Source: Thermanaerosceptrum fracticalcis
Lineage (GTDB): Bacteria > Bacillota > Peptococcia > DRI-13
Direction: 5' to 3'
DNA length: 64,000 nt
Assembly (NCBI RefSeq): GCF_000746025.2
Contig: NZ_CP045798.1
Coordinates: forward strand, 2,489,001 to 2,553,000
Shown: positions 38,015 to 45,066 of the stretch, piece after piece
Layout of the letters: each line of letters opens with the position of its first letter
Position numbering within the stretch: the first letter of the stretch is position 1
Position numbers and translations under genes: made by a program
The notes under the pieces: generated by a model
What the model was told of the DNA's origin: nothing
The model's input: only the letters and a program-made list of their open reading frames with translations
Databases searched by the model: none

Positions 38015-38102
38015 GGGCTTTAGTCTGAAATTACCTTGCAGTCCGTATTCACCAACAATTTCTTTAACTATTGCCTCTCACCTCTGTTAAGTATTGGGGG
38101 TC

Positions 38103-38131
38103 GCGAGGGGTAAAGACACCTTTACCCCTCG
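38103..38131. terminator. Hairpin between the surface-protein gene and the ligase gene
   Basis: CGAGGGGTAAAG and CTTTACCCCTCG form a 12-bp stem with a 5-base loop, 15 bases behind the stop codon at 38146. No long T-run, so it may only partly terminate. Confidence 0.55.
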
Positions 38132-38145
38132 TTGACTTAACTTTC

Positions 38146-39267
38146 TTACTTCACAACTTCCACTCTGTAGGAGGAGGGGAACCATTTGACGTTAGCCCCG
38201 AAGGACTCAGAAACATAACGCAGAGGGACCATGGTCCGGTTCTTTATGATCTTGGCGGGCACATCCATACCCGGTAAGGGCTTATCGATTACGAGAACGA
38301 GTTCTTTGCCGTCCTGTTTCATTTTGACAGTGCGGGCAGCATCGATCCAGTCTACTTTTACACCCATGCTTTCGGCCACGAATCTTAAAGGTACCATGGT
38401 CCTATCATTAACCAAGGTGGCCGGTGAATCCAGGATCTTTGAGGTACCGTTGACAATAGCGGTGGAATTGTTGAGGGTTAAACTGATCTTTACTAATTTG
38501 GTATTCTTCATTACGGTATAGTAGCTGAACCTGTCGGTATAGAAGGTAAAGGTCTTTTTCACCGGGTCATAAGTACCACCTAAAGAAACGGCCACAGTCT
38601 TGCCGGAAGCGTCCTTCTCCAGGCGCACGCCGGTAAGCTGGTTTATTTCTTCCTGAGTGAGTGTACCGAGGGCAGAGAGATCCAGGGTCACAGCCACAGG
38701 CTCAGGGAAGCTGTCTATTCTGGTAGTTGTAGTTCCCGTTCTCACCTGGGCGCTCAGATCTACCATGATTCCGCCCACAGAAAAGAGACCGGTACTTTGG
38801 CCCAGAGGAGCGCTGGCCAGGATGTTGTTTGCTTCCGCCTGGGATACTACCTGGACACCTAATTCGACCACAGCATTCTCAGCCCGGACGGCATTAGTAA
38901 TCGCCGGAGCCTGGAGGGCCTGCTGGGAGAACTGCACATTTACCCCCGGTCTCTCCAGGGTGAGAGATTCGTTAGCCCGCGCTAAAGCGTTTACTACAGT
39001 GGGGCTGATTTGGGCGGTGTTGTTATTGCCTAAGGATAAAACAGCCTCACCTGTCTGCCTTAAAGCCTGGTCTATGGCCTTATCGTGGTCAGTTTTTACA
39101 TTTTCCGTTACAGGGGTTGCCGGGGGCAATGTGGGCGGGGGCGGCGTGGACCCACCGCCATAGGGGCCGGCAAAAACGGCGCTAAAGGAACAAAGGGTAA
39201 AAGCCAACACGATTAAGCACATTACAGAAATTTTTCTTAAGTAAGTCTTTTTTACATGATTGGACAT
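38146..39267 (-). CDS. Secreted stalk-domain (copper amine oxidase N-like) protein
   Basis: A 373-residue exported protein. The signal peptide MSNHVKKTYLRKISVMCLIV ends near AVFAGPYG, followed by a proline-rich linker (TPPPPTLPPATPV) and a middle beta domain with a YDPVKKTFTFYTDRFSYYTV segment. Two stalk motifs close it: VPLRFVAESMGVKVDW and VPLRYVSESFGANVKW. Despite the domain name, no amine oxidase catalytic part exists. The ATG at 39267 has AGGAGG nine bases upstream. It heads the assembly half of the polysaccharide operon and may be a wall-bound accessory. It shares the stalk module with 14104-16101. Confidence 0.83.
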   Translation of the reverse strand: MSNHVKKTYLRKISVMCLIVLAFTLCSFSAVFAGPYGGGSTPPPPTLPPATPVTENVKTDHDKAIDQALRQTGEAVLSLGNNNTAQISPTVVNALARANESLTLERPGVNVQFSQQALQAPAITNAVRAENAVVELGVQVVSQAEANNILASAPLGQSTGLFSVGGIMVDLSAQVRTGTTTTRIDSFPEPVAVTLDLSALGTLTQEEINQLTGVRLEKDASGKTVAVSLGGTYDPVKKTFTFYTDRFSYYTVMKNTKLVKISLTLNNSTAIVNGTSKILDSPATLVNDRTMVPLRFVAESMGVKVDWIDAARTVKMKQDGKELVLVIDKPLPGMDVPAKIIKNRTMVPLRYVSESFGANVKWFPSSYRVEVVK

Positions 39268-39365
39268 GAAAATCATCCTCCTAATTTATTACTAAAATTA
39301 TTTCCAGTATTTTACCCGGCAGTGTTATACTAAAAGCAATATTTTACTATGAAATGGTGGGTGCC

Positions 39366-39863
39366 ATGAATAAAGAGGTTAATAATAGCGCCCATAACGA
39401 AGGACCTGTAAATAACGGTAAAAAGATATGGTTGATGCCACTACTCCTTTTGTTGTGGATAAGTATAATGTTTTCTTTTTCCAATATTCCAGGGCTGCTG
39501 ACCCTTCCAATCCTGATGAAACTTAATATTTTGCCTGAAATTAAGAACCCCCAGCTGGCCAAGGAACTTGAGTATGTCCTCAGAAAATCCGCTCACATCA
39601 TGGAATATGCCGTACTTTTCATTATTGTTTTTCTCACAATTAAGACCTTAGTGGCTAAGGAAAGTACCGCCAGGGGTTTGGCTAAGAGCATGTTATTCAG
39701 CCTTCTTTTCTGCTTTCTCTTTGCCATCAGCGATGAGTTTCATCAAACCCTGGTACCTAACCGTACCGGCAAGCTTTTTGATGTGATTATTGACCTTTTC
39801 GGAGTATTTTGGGGACAGGTGGTTATATTACTCTATGTAATCTGGCGGCGCCAGGGCTCTTAA
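39366..39863 (+). CDS. VanZ-family membrane protein
   Basis: A 165-residue protein with four helices. The conserved VanZ-like features are [13 protein letters not shown] after the first helix, the central [26 protein letters not shown], and a final helix. VanZ-like proteins can raise teicoplanin resistance, but most chromosomal members have no proven role. The ATG at 39366 follows GGTGGG. It is one of only four plus-strand genes and converges on galU, overlapping it tail to tail by 41 bases. Confidence 0.88.
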   Translation: MNKEVNNSAHNEGPVNNGKKIWLMPLLLLLWISIMFSFSNIPGLLTLPILMKLNILPEIKNPQLAKELEYVLRKSAHIMEYAVLFIIVFLTIKTLVAKESTARGLAKSMLFSLLFCFLFAISDEFHQTLVPNRTGKLFDVIIDLFGVFWGQVVILLYVIWRRQGS

Positions 39864-40740
39864 GTTCAGATTGAGAATATACGAGATCTGCCAGGTATTG
39901 TCCCACTTCCTCTTTCAGGTCGTCCCTGCGCAGGGCAAACTCCACTGTGGCTCTGATGAAGCCAAATTTATCCCCCACATCGTAACGAACGCCCTCAAAC
40001 TCATAACCTAACACCTTTTGTGTTTTATTGAGCTCCCTGATAGCGTCAGTCAGCTGGATTTCCCCGCCAGAGCCGGGAGGGAGGGTGTCCAGGATTGGCA
40101 GTATTTCCGGTGTGAGAATATATCTTCCCATAATGGCCAGATTGGAAGGAGCCCCTTCAGGGTGGGGCTTTTCCACCATGCTGACGATACTGTGCAAGCC
40201 TTTTCTGATGAGGCCATTACTTTTAATGATGCCGTACTTGGACACGTCAAACCTGTCTACTTCGCGAATCCCGATGACAGAGGTCTGATATTCTTCAAAT
40301 ATTTCTATCATCTGTTTTAAACAGGGCTTCTGGGAGATTACAACATCGTCCCCGAGAAGTACGGCAAAAGGCTCATTGCCAATAAACTTACGGGCGCTCC
40401 ATACCGCATGACCCAGGCCCTTGGCCTCTTTCTGCCTCACATAATATACTGAGGCCATATTGGAGATATATTCCACCTGATTAAGGAGCTCCCGTTTACC
40501 TTTGGCATCCAGGGTAGCTTCCAGTTCATAGGACTTGTCAAAGTGGTCCTCGATGGCCGTTTTGCCCCGGCCGGTAACAATGATGATATCCTCTATACCT
40601 GACTGGATGGCTTCTTCTACGATATACTGTATGGTGGGCTTATCAACGATGGGAAGCATCTCTTTGGGCTGGGCCTTGGTCGCTGGAAGAAACCTGGTGC
40701 CAAGGCCGGCGGCGGGTATTACCGCTTTCTTTATTTTCAT
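39823..40740 (-). CDS. galU: UTP-glucose-1-phosphate uridylyltransferase
   Basis: A 305-residue nucleotidyltransferase: [30 protein letters not shown] at the N-terminus is the signature; LLGDDVVI (Mg/nucleotide), [14 protein letters not shown] and [10 protein letters not shown] follow. It makes UDP-glucose, the precursor for GalE and for the polysaccharide. It lies between the cupin phosphoglucose isomerase and the surface-protein gene on the minus strand, so glucose-6-P, glucose-1-P and UDP-glucose enzymes are all in this locus. Confidence 0.97.
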   Translation of the reverse strand: MKIKKAVIPAAGLGTRFLPATKAQPKEMLPIVDKPTIQYIVEEAIQSGIEDIIIVTGRGKTAIEDHFDKSYELEATLDAKGKRELLNQVEYISNMASVYYVRQKEAKGLGHAVWSARKFIGNEPFAVLLGDDVVISQKPCLKQMIEIFEEYQTSVIGIREVDRFDVSKYGIIKSNGLIRKGLHSIVSMVEKPHPEGAPSNLAIMGRYILTPEILPILDTLPPGSGGEIQLTDAIRELNKTQKVLGYEFEGVRYDVGDKFGFIRATVEFALRRDDLKEEVGQYLADLVYSQSELKSPGAARLHRVI

Positions 40741-40762
40741 AGCAATTTCACCCCCTTTATTA

Positions 40763-41488
40763 CTACTTCAAAAAGACAAAAGCCCGTGGATTATCAACGA
40801 ATAAGTCATACAAACTATTCTTTTTACTTACCGGTATGGGACTGGGCCACTCTGCTGCTTTAACCCTCTTCGGCTCTACCTGCCGGGTATAATTATTATT
40901 TGGTACTATGGCATAGCCGGAAAAGTCATCCCTAAAGCAGTAGACGGCAGCGCCCTTCTTCCGTTTGATCGGTTCATAATCGGATTTAAAAGCAGCTTCT
41001 ACTAAATTAGCCATTACTAATGTCCTTTTTCCCGGATTAATGGTTATATGGCCATAGTTTGGAGGAATATAGACTTTATCCCCCTTTTTTGCTTCAATGA
41101 GAATCACTTCTTCCGCTTCTCCCTCCTGATCATTCTTTTGCAGAAGATAAAGGGCCTGGCCGTCCAGCACTTCATAGTATTCTGAATAGGACAGTCCTGT
41201 GTTAGCTTTAACAGGATGAAAATGTCCTACTGTCTTGATATACTCTCCCATAACCACTTTCGGCGGAATAACCGTAATATCATACCTGATATTGTGTGCG
41301 CGGAAGATTTCCTTGTGTTCCCGCTCTTCTACGCCCCGGTAAATAAAGTAGATGGGGGGATTATCGTAGGAGGGAAAGGGTAAGTATGTTAAATTTTGCA
41401 AAGCCATTAACCTGCAAATATCAGGCTTAACCAAGCGTGCCGCCAAACCGGTGTTGTTTATTTTTCTGGTATTCAAGGCTACGTTCAT
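40763..41488 (-). CDS. Cupin-type (archaeal-type) glucose-6-phosphate isomerase
   Basis: A protein of about 241 residues of the PF06560 family. The cupin metal site is GHFHPVK (two His), the Glu/Tyr in [12 protein letters not shown], and a final His in [12 protein letters not shown]. It interconverts glucose-6-P and fructose-6-P and is unrelated to the common PGI fold. ATG 41488 is preferred to the in-frame TTG six bases upstream because AAAGGCGGG then has proper spacing. The 130-bp region upstream contains a GC-rich structured stretch (41525-41605) that I could not match to a known RNA. Confidence 0.85.
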   Translation of the reverse strand: MNVALNTRKINNTGLAARLVKPDICRLMALQNLTYLPFPSYDNPPIYFIYRGVEEREHKEIFRAHNIRYDITVIPPKVVMGEYIKTVGHFHPVKANTGLSYSEYYEVLDGQALYLLQKNDQEGEAEEVILIEAKKGDKVYIPPNYGHITINPGKRTLVMANLVEAAFKSDYEPIKRKKGAAVYCFRDDFSGYAIVPNNNYTRQVEPKRVKAAEWPSPIPVSKKNSLYDLFVDNPRAFVFLK

Positions 41489-41618
41489 ACGCAAACCCGC
41501 CTTTTATATAGCCATACTTTCATTAATAGAAACTGGTTCCTTAGTGTCCGTCGAAAACAGGACTTTGCAGCGCCCCATCAACTGGTAATCCCCCAGGGCA
41601 GCCGTTTTTTTATAAAAA

Positions 41619-41705
41619 TTAAAAGGCAATACAAATGCATAACACTAAAAATGCACTCGTATTGCCTCCAGGGGCTTTACTCTTCTTATTAATTTTTTCA
41701 TCCAA
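41619..41705 (-). CDS. Candidate 28-residue peptide downstream of the Com-like gene
   Basis: TTG start with an ideal AAGGAGGT site nine bases upstream, encoding MDEKINKKSKAPGGNTSAFL and a short hydrophobic end. The 3' half coincides with the covarying hairpin, so the sequence may be conserved as RNA rather than protein. Copy 2 (42246-42383) has the same start but reads through to 45 residues. Coding status uncertain. Confidence 0.3.
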   Translation of the reverse strand: MDEKINKKSKAPGGNTSAFLVLCICIAF

Positions 41706-41922
41706 AAAAAGGTACCTCCTTAATTATAATTTCATTCTAATAAGGTTTTTTTCAAATAGCAATATTGTTGCCAATTATTCTATATAAAATTAACAATTAA
41801 TGCAAATTATGTTTAACTATTATCTTACCTCCACTCCTACGACACCGTTCGTTTTAATAATCATTAACCGCTTACATTTGTTACATTTGATCTCAATGTT
41901 GGGCCCTTTAACAATACAAATA
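41623..41922. repeat. 300-bp direct repeat, copy 1 (Com-like unit)
   Basis: Matches 42301-42600 at a constant offset of 678 bp. The first 242 bases are identical, then a single mismatch, then divergence sets in inside the coding part near 41920. It contains the 3' half of a Com-like gene, its 3' region and the GTAAAGCCC/GGCAATA hairpin. Confidence 0.93.
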
Positions 41923-42005
41923 AGTTTGTTACACAGACACCTCTCTTCTTCATCATTAAGCAGCTTAAAATCATCAAAATCAACTTTACTTACATCCAAA
42001 TCCAT
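41820..42005 (-). CDS. Com-like zinc-ribbon protein, copy 1
   Basis: A protein of about 61 residues with the pattern ERCLCNKLICIVKG...IEIKCNKCKRLM. This is the Cys arrangement of the Mu Com/zinc-ribbon family (small translational or DNA-binding regulators in phages). The C-terminal 40 residues are essentially identical to copy 2, while the acidic N-terminus (DLDVSKVDFDDFKLLNDEEE) is unrelated. GGAGGG abuts the ATG at 42005, so the real start may be the TTG six bases further in. It lies next to an IS110 remnant and has no riboswitch of its own. Confidence 0.65.
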   Translation of the reverse strand: MDLDVSKVDFDDFKLLNDEEERCLCNKLICIVKGPNIEIKCNKCKRLMIIKTNGVVGVEVR

Positions 42006-42061
42006 CCCTCCAGATTTATATTTTGTTACTATATAAAATATTTTCCATATGGTCCAAGTTA

Positions 42062-42240
42062 GTAGCATTTGTTGGTATCAACCCTCACAATCCGGAGAGT
42101 TTACAGGTACTCGTAATAAGATGTCAAAACGAGGTTCCCCATATCTTCGGCGTGCTATATGGATAGCTGCTGCCGTAGCTGCTTTTAACGATCCTGTTCT
42201 TTCTGAGTTTTATCTGAAAGAAATCGATACACTCGACTGC
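42062..42240 (+). pseudogene. C-terminal fragment of an IS110-family transposase
   Basis: On the plus strand, AFVGI, a frame slip, then PSQSGEFTGTRNKMSKRG and SPYLRRAIWIAAAVAAFNDP lead to FYLKEID. This is the typical end of an IS110/IS1111 Transposase_20 domain. Start, catalytic DEDD domain and true end are missing. It belongs to a different IS110 subgroup from the element at 18.4-19.6 kb and separates the two copies of the Com-like unit. Confidence 0.83.
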
Positions 42241-42245
42241 TTTAT

Positions 42246-42383
42246 CTACGTGCAGATCCCTGGGAAGTCCTGTGCTATCAACCCTCCCCCAGTCATAAAT
42301 AAGGCAATACAAATGCATAACACTAAAAATGCACTCGTATTGCCTCCAGGGGCTTTACTCTTCTTATTAATTTTTTCATCCAA
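42246..42383 (-). CDS. Candidate 45-residue peptide, copy 2
   Basis: Same AAGGAGGT-TTG start as copy 1; reads KAPGGNTSAFLVLCICIALF as one hydrophobic helix, then runs into the remnant IS110 sequence and stops. The first 25 codons are identical to copy 1. It may be the original form of the peptide, or an open frame without function that covers a terminator hairpin. Confidence 0.3.
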   Translation of the reverse strand: MDEKINKKSKAPGGNTSAFLVLCICIALFMTGGGLIAQDFPGICT

Positions 42384-42600
42384 AAAAAGGTACCTCCTTA
42401 ATTATAATTTCATTCTAATAAGGTTTTTTTCAAATAGCAATATTGTTGCCAATTATTCTATATAAAATTAACAATTAATGCAAATTATGTTTAACTATTA
42501 TCTTACCTCCACTCCTACGACACCGTTCGTTTTAATAATCATCAACCGCTTACATTTGTTACATTTGATCTCAATGTTGGGCCCTTTAACAATACAGATC
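42301..42600. repeat. 300-bp direct repeat, copy 2 (Com-like unit)
   Basis: Second copy of the unit at 41623-41922 (offset 678). It is followed upstream on the minus strand by a c-di-GMP-II riboswitch, which copy 1 lacks. Confidence 0.93.
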
Positions 42601-42698
42601 AGCTTGTTGCATAAACACCTTTCCTGTTCATATATGATTAAATCACAATGATCGGCGTCTTCTTTTTTTATCTCCAATTTCACCTCTCCAAATATCAT
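42498..42698 (-). CDS. Com-like zinc-ribbon protein, copy 2, riboswitch controlled
   Basis: A 66-residue protein with the same C-terminal zinc ribbon as copy 1 (ERCLCNKLICIVKG...KCNKCKRLMIIKTNG) and a different N-terminus (KLEIKKEDADHCDLIIYEQ). The ATG at 42698 has only a weak ribosome site; a TTG seven codons in has GGAGAGG at good distance. It lies 48 bases after the terminator of a c-di-GMP-II riboswitch, so its expression should respond to the second messenger. Com of phage Mu activates translation of a DNA modification gene; no such partner gene is visible here. Confidence 0.65.
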   Translation of the reverse strand: MIFGEVKLEIKKEDADHCDLIIYEQERCLCNKLICIVKGPNIEIKCNKCKRLMIIKTNGVVGVEVR

Positions 42699-42745
42699 AG
42701 CTTCTGCTCGCTTTCTTTGTTATATTGTTAAAACGAAGAACCCAT

Positions 42746-42850
42746 AAAAAAAAACCGTACAGGGATCATACCCGTACGGCCGGTTGCACTATCAGCTCCA
42801 TACAGTTCAAGTGCCCAATTACAAACTGTACTTCTACGCTTCCGCATCCC
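42746..42850 (-). ncRNA. c-di-GMP-II riboswitch with terminator
   Basis: Minus-strand core in order: GATGCGGAAGC, GTAGAAGTACAG, TTGGGCACTTGAACTGTA, GAGCTGATAGTGCAACCG, GCCGTACGG. GGGCACUUG...GUGCAACCG is the diagnostic pseudoknot region of class II. The 3' strand that closes P1 (CCGTA with TGCGG) is also the left arm of the terminator CCGTACGGGTATGATCCCTGTACGG followed by nine T (42754-42746). Ligand binding should therefore favour read-through (ON switch); this is inference from the overlap. The rest of the gap 42851-43242 shows only AT-rich sequence with no gene. Confidence 0.87.
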
Positions 42851-43198
42851 TTTTATTGACAAAAAAAGTTAGATGAAGTTAGACATTAATACTGTTCGTT
42901 GGATTATAAATTTTTCCTTTATTTTTTTTTCGAATTTTTCTGATATAACATGTCATATCTCGACTAAATTTTTATATATTTAAGATTCAGCTCAAACTCT
43001 GTTAAAACAACAGCCGTACTCTTCAGCTCTGTATGTATAAAATAACAATATAAAAATCTCCCTGTTATAACAATATCTTTTGCTAACTTGTCAATGACAA
43101 ATTGTTGTCATAAAACCGTGACAAATATGTAATAGATTTCCTGGGGAAGCTAAACTTCATACCAATCATTCCTTTAATTTTTCAGGATGAAAGTTGGA

Positions 43199-43226
43199 AG
43201 GCCGAAGTCTCCTCCGGCCTGATTTT
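43199..43226. terminator. Hairpin behind lysA
   Basis: AGGCCGAAG...TCCGGCCT stem with a T6 run on the plus strand; on the minus strand (the lysA direction) the tail is only moderately T-rich. Confidence 0.5.
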
Positions 43227-43242
43227 TTGCTGGATAATTTAA

Positions 43243-44523
43243 TTACAGCCTGGAAAAATCCAGGGTCTGGAAGAGATCTTCCAGGGTCTCCGCCCGACGG
43301 ATCAATTCTACACTGCCGTCGGGTTTTAGGAGCAGTTCGGCAGAACGCAGTTTGCCGTTGTAATTGAAGCCCATGGCGTGCCCGTGGGCACCGGTATCGT
43401 GGATAACCACAATATCCCCGATATCGATCCTGGGCAGAGGGCGGTCAATGGCAAACTTATCGTTATTCTCACAGAGACTGCCGGTGACATCATAGGTATG
43501 GTCCAAAGGCCAGTCTTCTTTCCCTACTACGGTGATGTGATGGTAAGCGCCGTACATACCGGGACGCATAAGGTTGGCCATGCAGGCATCCAGCCCTACA
43601 TAATTCTTGTAAATCTCTTTTTTGTGGAGGACCATAGCCACCAGGTAGCCATAAGGCCCGGTGATCATGCGGCCGCATTCCATGGCCAGTTTCAGGGGGT
43701 GCAGGCCGTTGGCCACGATCTTCTCCTCATAGGCCTTCCTAATCCCCCGGCCAATGTACTCCAGGTCTACCACTTCCTGTTCAGGCCGGTAGGGTATACC
43801 GATGCCGCCGCCGAAATTTACCAGTTCAATGCGAATATCCAGGGTACGATAAAGTTCGATGATCAGATCAAACATCATATTGGCGGTTTCGATAAAATAG
43901 TTGGGATCCAGTTCATTGGAAATCACCATGGTATGGATGCCGAAACGTTTGACACCCTTTTCTTTCATGATTTTATAGGCTTCAAAGATCTGTTTCCGGG
44001 TAAGGCCGTATTTGGCTTCTTCGGGATTGCCGATGATTGAGTTCCCACCCTCACGCAGAGGGCCGGGATTATAACGGAAGGAAATGATTTCAGGAATTCC
44101 TACATGCTTCTCCAGGTAGTCGATGTGACTGATATCATCGAGGTTGATAATGGCCCCCAGTTCAAAGGCTTTCTGGTATTCCACGGCCGGTGTGTCGTTT
44201 GAGGTAAAGACGATATTCTCTCCTACTATGCCTGCCTTTTCGGCCAGGACCAGCTCTGCCAGGGAACTGCAGTCGGCGCCGAAGCCTTCCTCCCGCAAGA
44301 TCTTCAGGATATAGGGATTAGGGGTAGCTTTCACGGCAAAATATTCTTTAAAGGCGGGGGCCCAGGCAAAGGCTTGAATCAGTCTTCTGGCATTTTCCCT
44401 GATGGCTTTTTCATCATAGATATGAAAGGGAGTAGGGTGCTCTTTAATAATCTCTTCCAGCTGTGCTTTGGTAAAAGGCAACTTTTTCTCGGCCACGTAA
44501 ATTTCCTCCTCTATATTTTTCAT
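43243..44523 (-). CDS. lysA: Diaminopimelate decarboxylase
   Basis: A 426-residue PLP fold-III decarboxylase making L-lysine from meso-diaminopimelate. PLP lysine is Lys65 in EYFAVKATPNP; the substrate/PLP loops are NFGGGIGIPY and MECGRMITGPYGYL, and the C-terminal catalytic GSLCENNDKF contains the conserved Cys-Glu. It belongs to the long variant with an extra N-terminal segment (about 20 residues). The lysine riboswitch in its leader confirms the pathway assignment. It is transcribed divergently from metF. Confidence 0.95.
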   Translation of the reverse strand: MKNIEEEIYVAEKKLPFTKAQLEEIIKEHPTPFHIYDEKAIRENARRLIQAFAWAPAFKEYFAVKATPNPYILKILREEGFGADCSSLAELVLAEKAGIVGENIVFTSNDTPAVEYQKAFELGAIINLDDISHIDYLEKHVGIPEIISFRYNPGPLREGGNSIIGNPEEAKYGLTRKQIFEAYKIMKEKGVKRFGIHTMVISNELDPNYFIETANMMFDLIIELYRTLDIRIELVNFGGGIGIPYRPEQEVVDLEYIGRGIRKAYEEKIVANGLHPLKLAMECGRMITGPYGYLVAMVLHKKEIYKNYVGLDACMANLMRPGMYGAYHHITVVGKEDWPLDHTYDVTGSLCENNDKFAIDRPLPRIDIGDIVVIHDTGAHGHAMGFNYNGKLRSAELLLKPDGSVELIRRAETLEDLFQTLDFSRL

Positions 44524-44530
44524 CTATATA

Positions 44531-44776
44531 AACAAAAAAGCAGCTTACGAGCACTTCCCGCAAGCTGCTTCATAAGGCAAAGGTCTGCCCCTGCCCTGCT
44601 GTACGAAATAGCGCTCCACCCAAAAAATATTGGGTGACAGTCTTGTGCTTATTCAACACAAGCCCAGCAAAGGTCCCCGGCCTGAAAACCTTCACTTCGG
44701 CGGCCATTCCTTTCCGTACCCGTCATCGCCGGCCTGCTCCCGATACGTACTCATAATATGCCGCGCCTCTACCATT
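44531..44776 (-). ncRNA. Lysine riboswitch (L box) with terminator
   Basis: On the minus strand: GGTAGAGGCGCG, GAGTACGTAT, GGAAAGGAATGGCCGCCGAAG, GCTGGGCTTGTGTTGAATAA, GACTGTCACC and TGGAGCGCTATTTCG. These are the ordered conserved blocks of the five-stem lysine aptamer. It is followed by a terminator GAAGCAGCTTGCGGG...CGTAAGCTGCTTTTTTG (44571-44531), eight bases before lysA. High lysine should close the aptamer and stop lysA transcription. Confidence 0.95.
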
Positions 44777-44786
44777 AATTTATTCT

Positions 44787-44815
44787 ATTGTGCAACAGAG
44801 CTCGAAGTCTGTCAA
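44787..44815 (-). promoter_or_regulatory. Promoter of lysA
   Basis: TTGACA (44815-44810), a 17-bp spacer and CACAAT (44792-44787) on the minus strand, positioned just ahead of the riboswitch. Confidence 0.6.
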
Positions 44816-44873
44816 TAGATATATTTTGACGGCATTGAGGTTCAAATATTATGGCAAAATGTGGTGGCTTATA

Positions 44874-44902
44874 TTGACAGCACCTGATAAATATATTACA
44901 AT
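44874..44902 (+). promoter_or_regulatory. Promoter of metF
   Basis: TTGACA (44874-44879), 17-bp spacer, TACAAT (44897-44902). The leader then contains the tandem GGGGACA repeat, so the repeat would be transcribed in the 5' untranslated region. Confidence 0.65.
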
Positions 44903-44917
44903 TCATCACAATTAAAC

Positions 44918-45038
44918 TGGGGACATTCCTGTCTCCAAGGAACTGCCCGCTCTTCAGCAGGTGTGTCCCCTTTCACCACGTTGGGGACATTCCTGTCTCC
45001 AAGGAACTGCCCGCTCTTCAGCAGGTGTGTCCCCTTTC
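44918..45038. repeat. Tandem pair of 57-bp GGGGACA-family repeats
   Basis: Two identical 57-bp units (44918-44974 and 44982-45038) start TGGGGACATTCCTGTCTCC and end GTGTGTCCCCTTTC. The unit ends are inverted (GGGGACA/TGTCCCC), giving a REP-like hairpin. A degenerate single copy is at 10246-10263. They occupy the metF leader. Confidence 0.9.
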
Positions 45039-45066
45039 CTATATATAAACTTCCGGAGGTGCCGCC

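Noticed and set aside
38146-39267. Copper amine oxidase enzyme
   Set aside because: Only the stalk motif is present; there is no catalytic domain or topaquinone site.
43378-44040. 220-codon plus-strand frame
   Set aside because: Exact antisense shadow of lysA; codon pattern mirrors the real gene.
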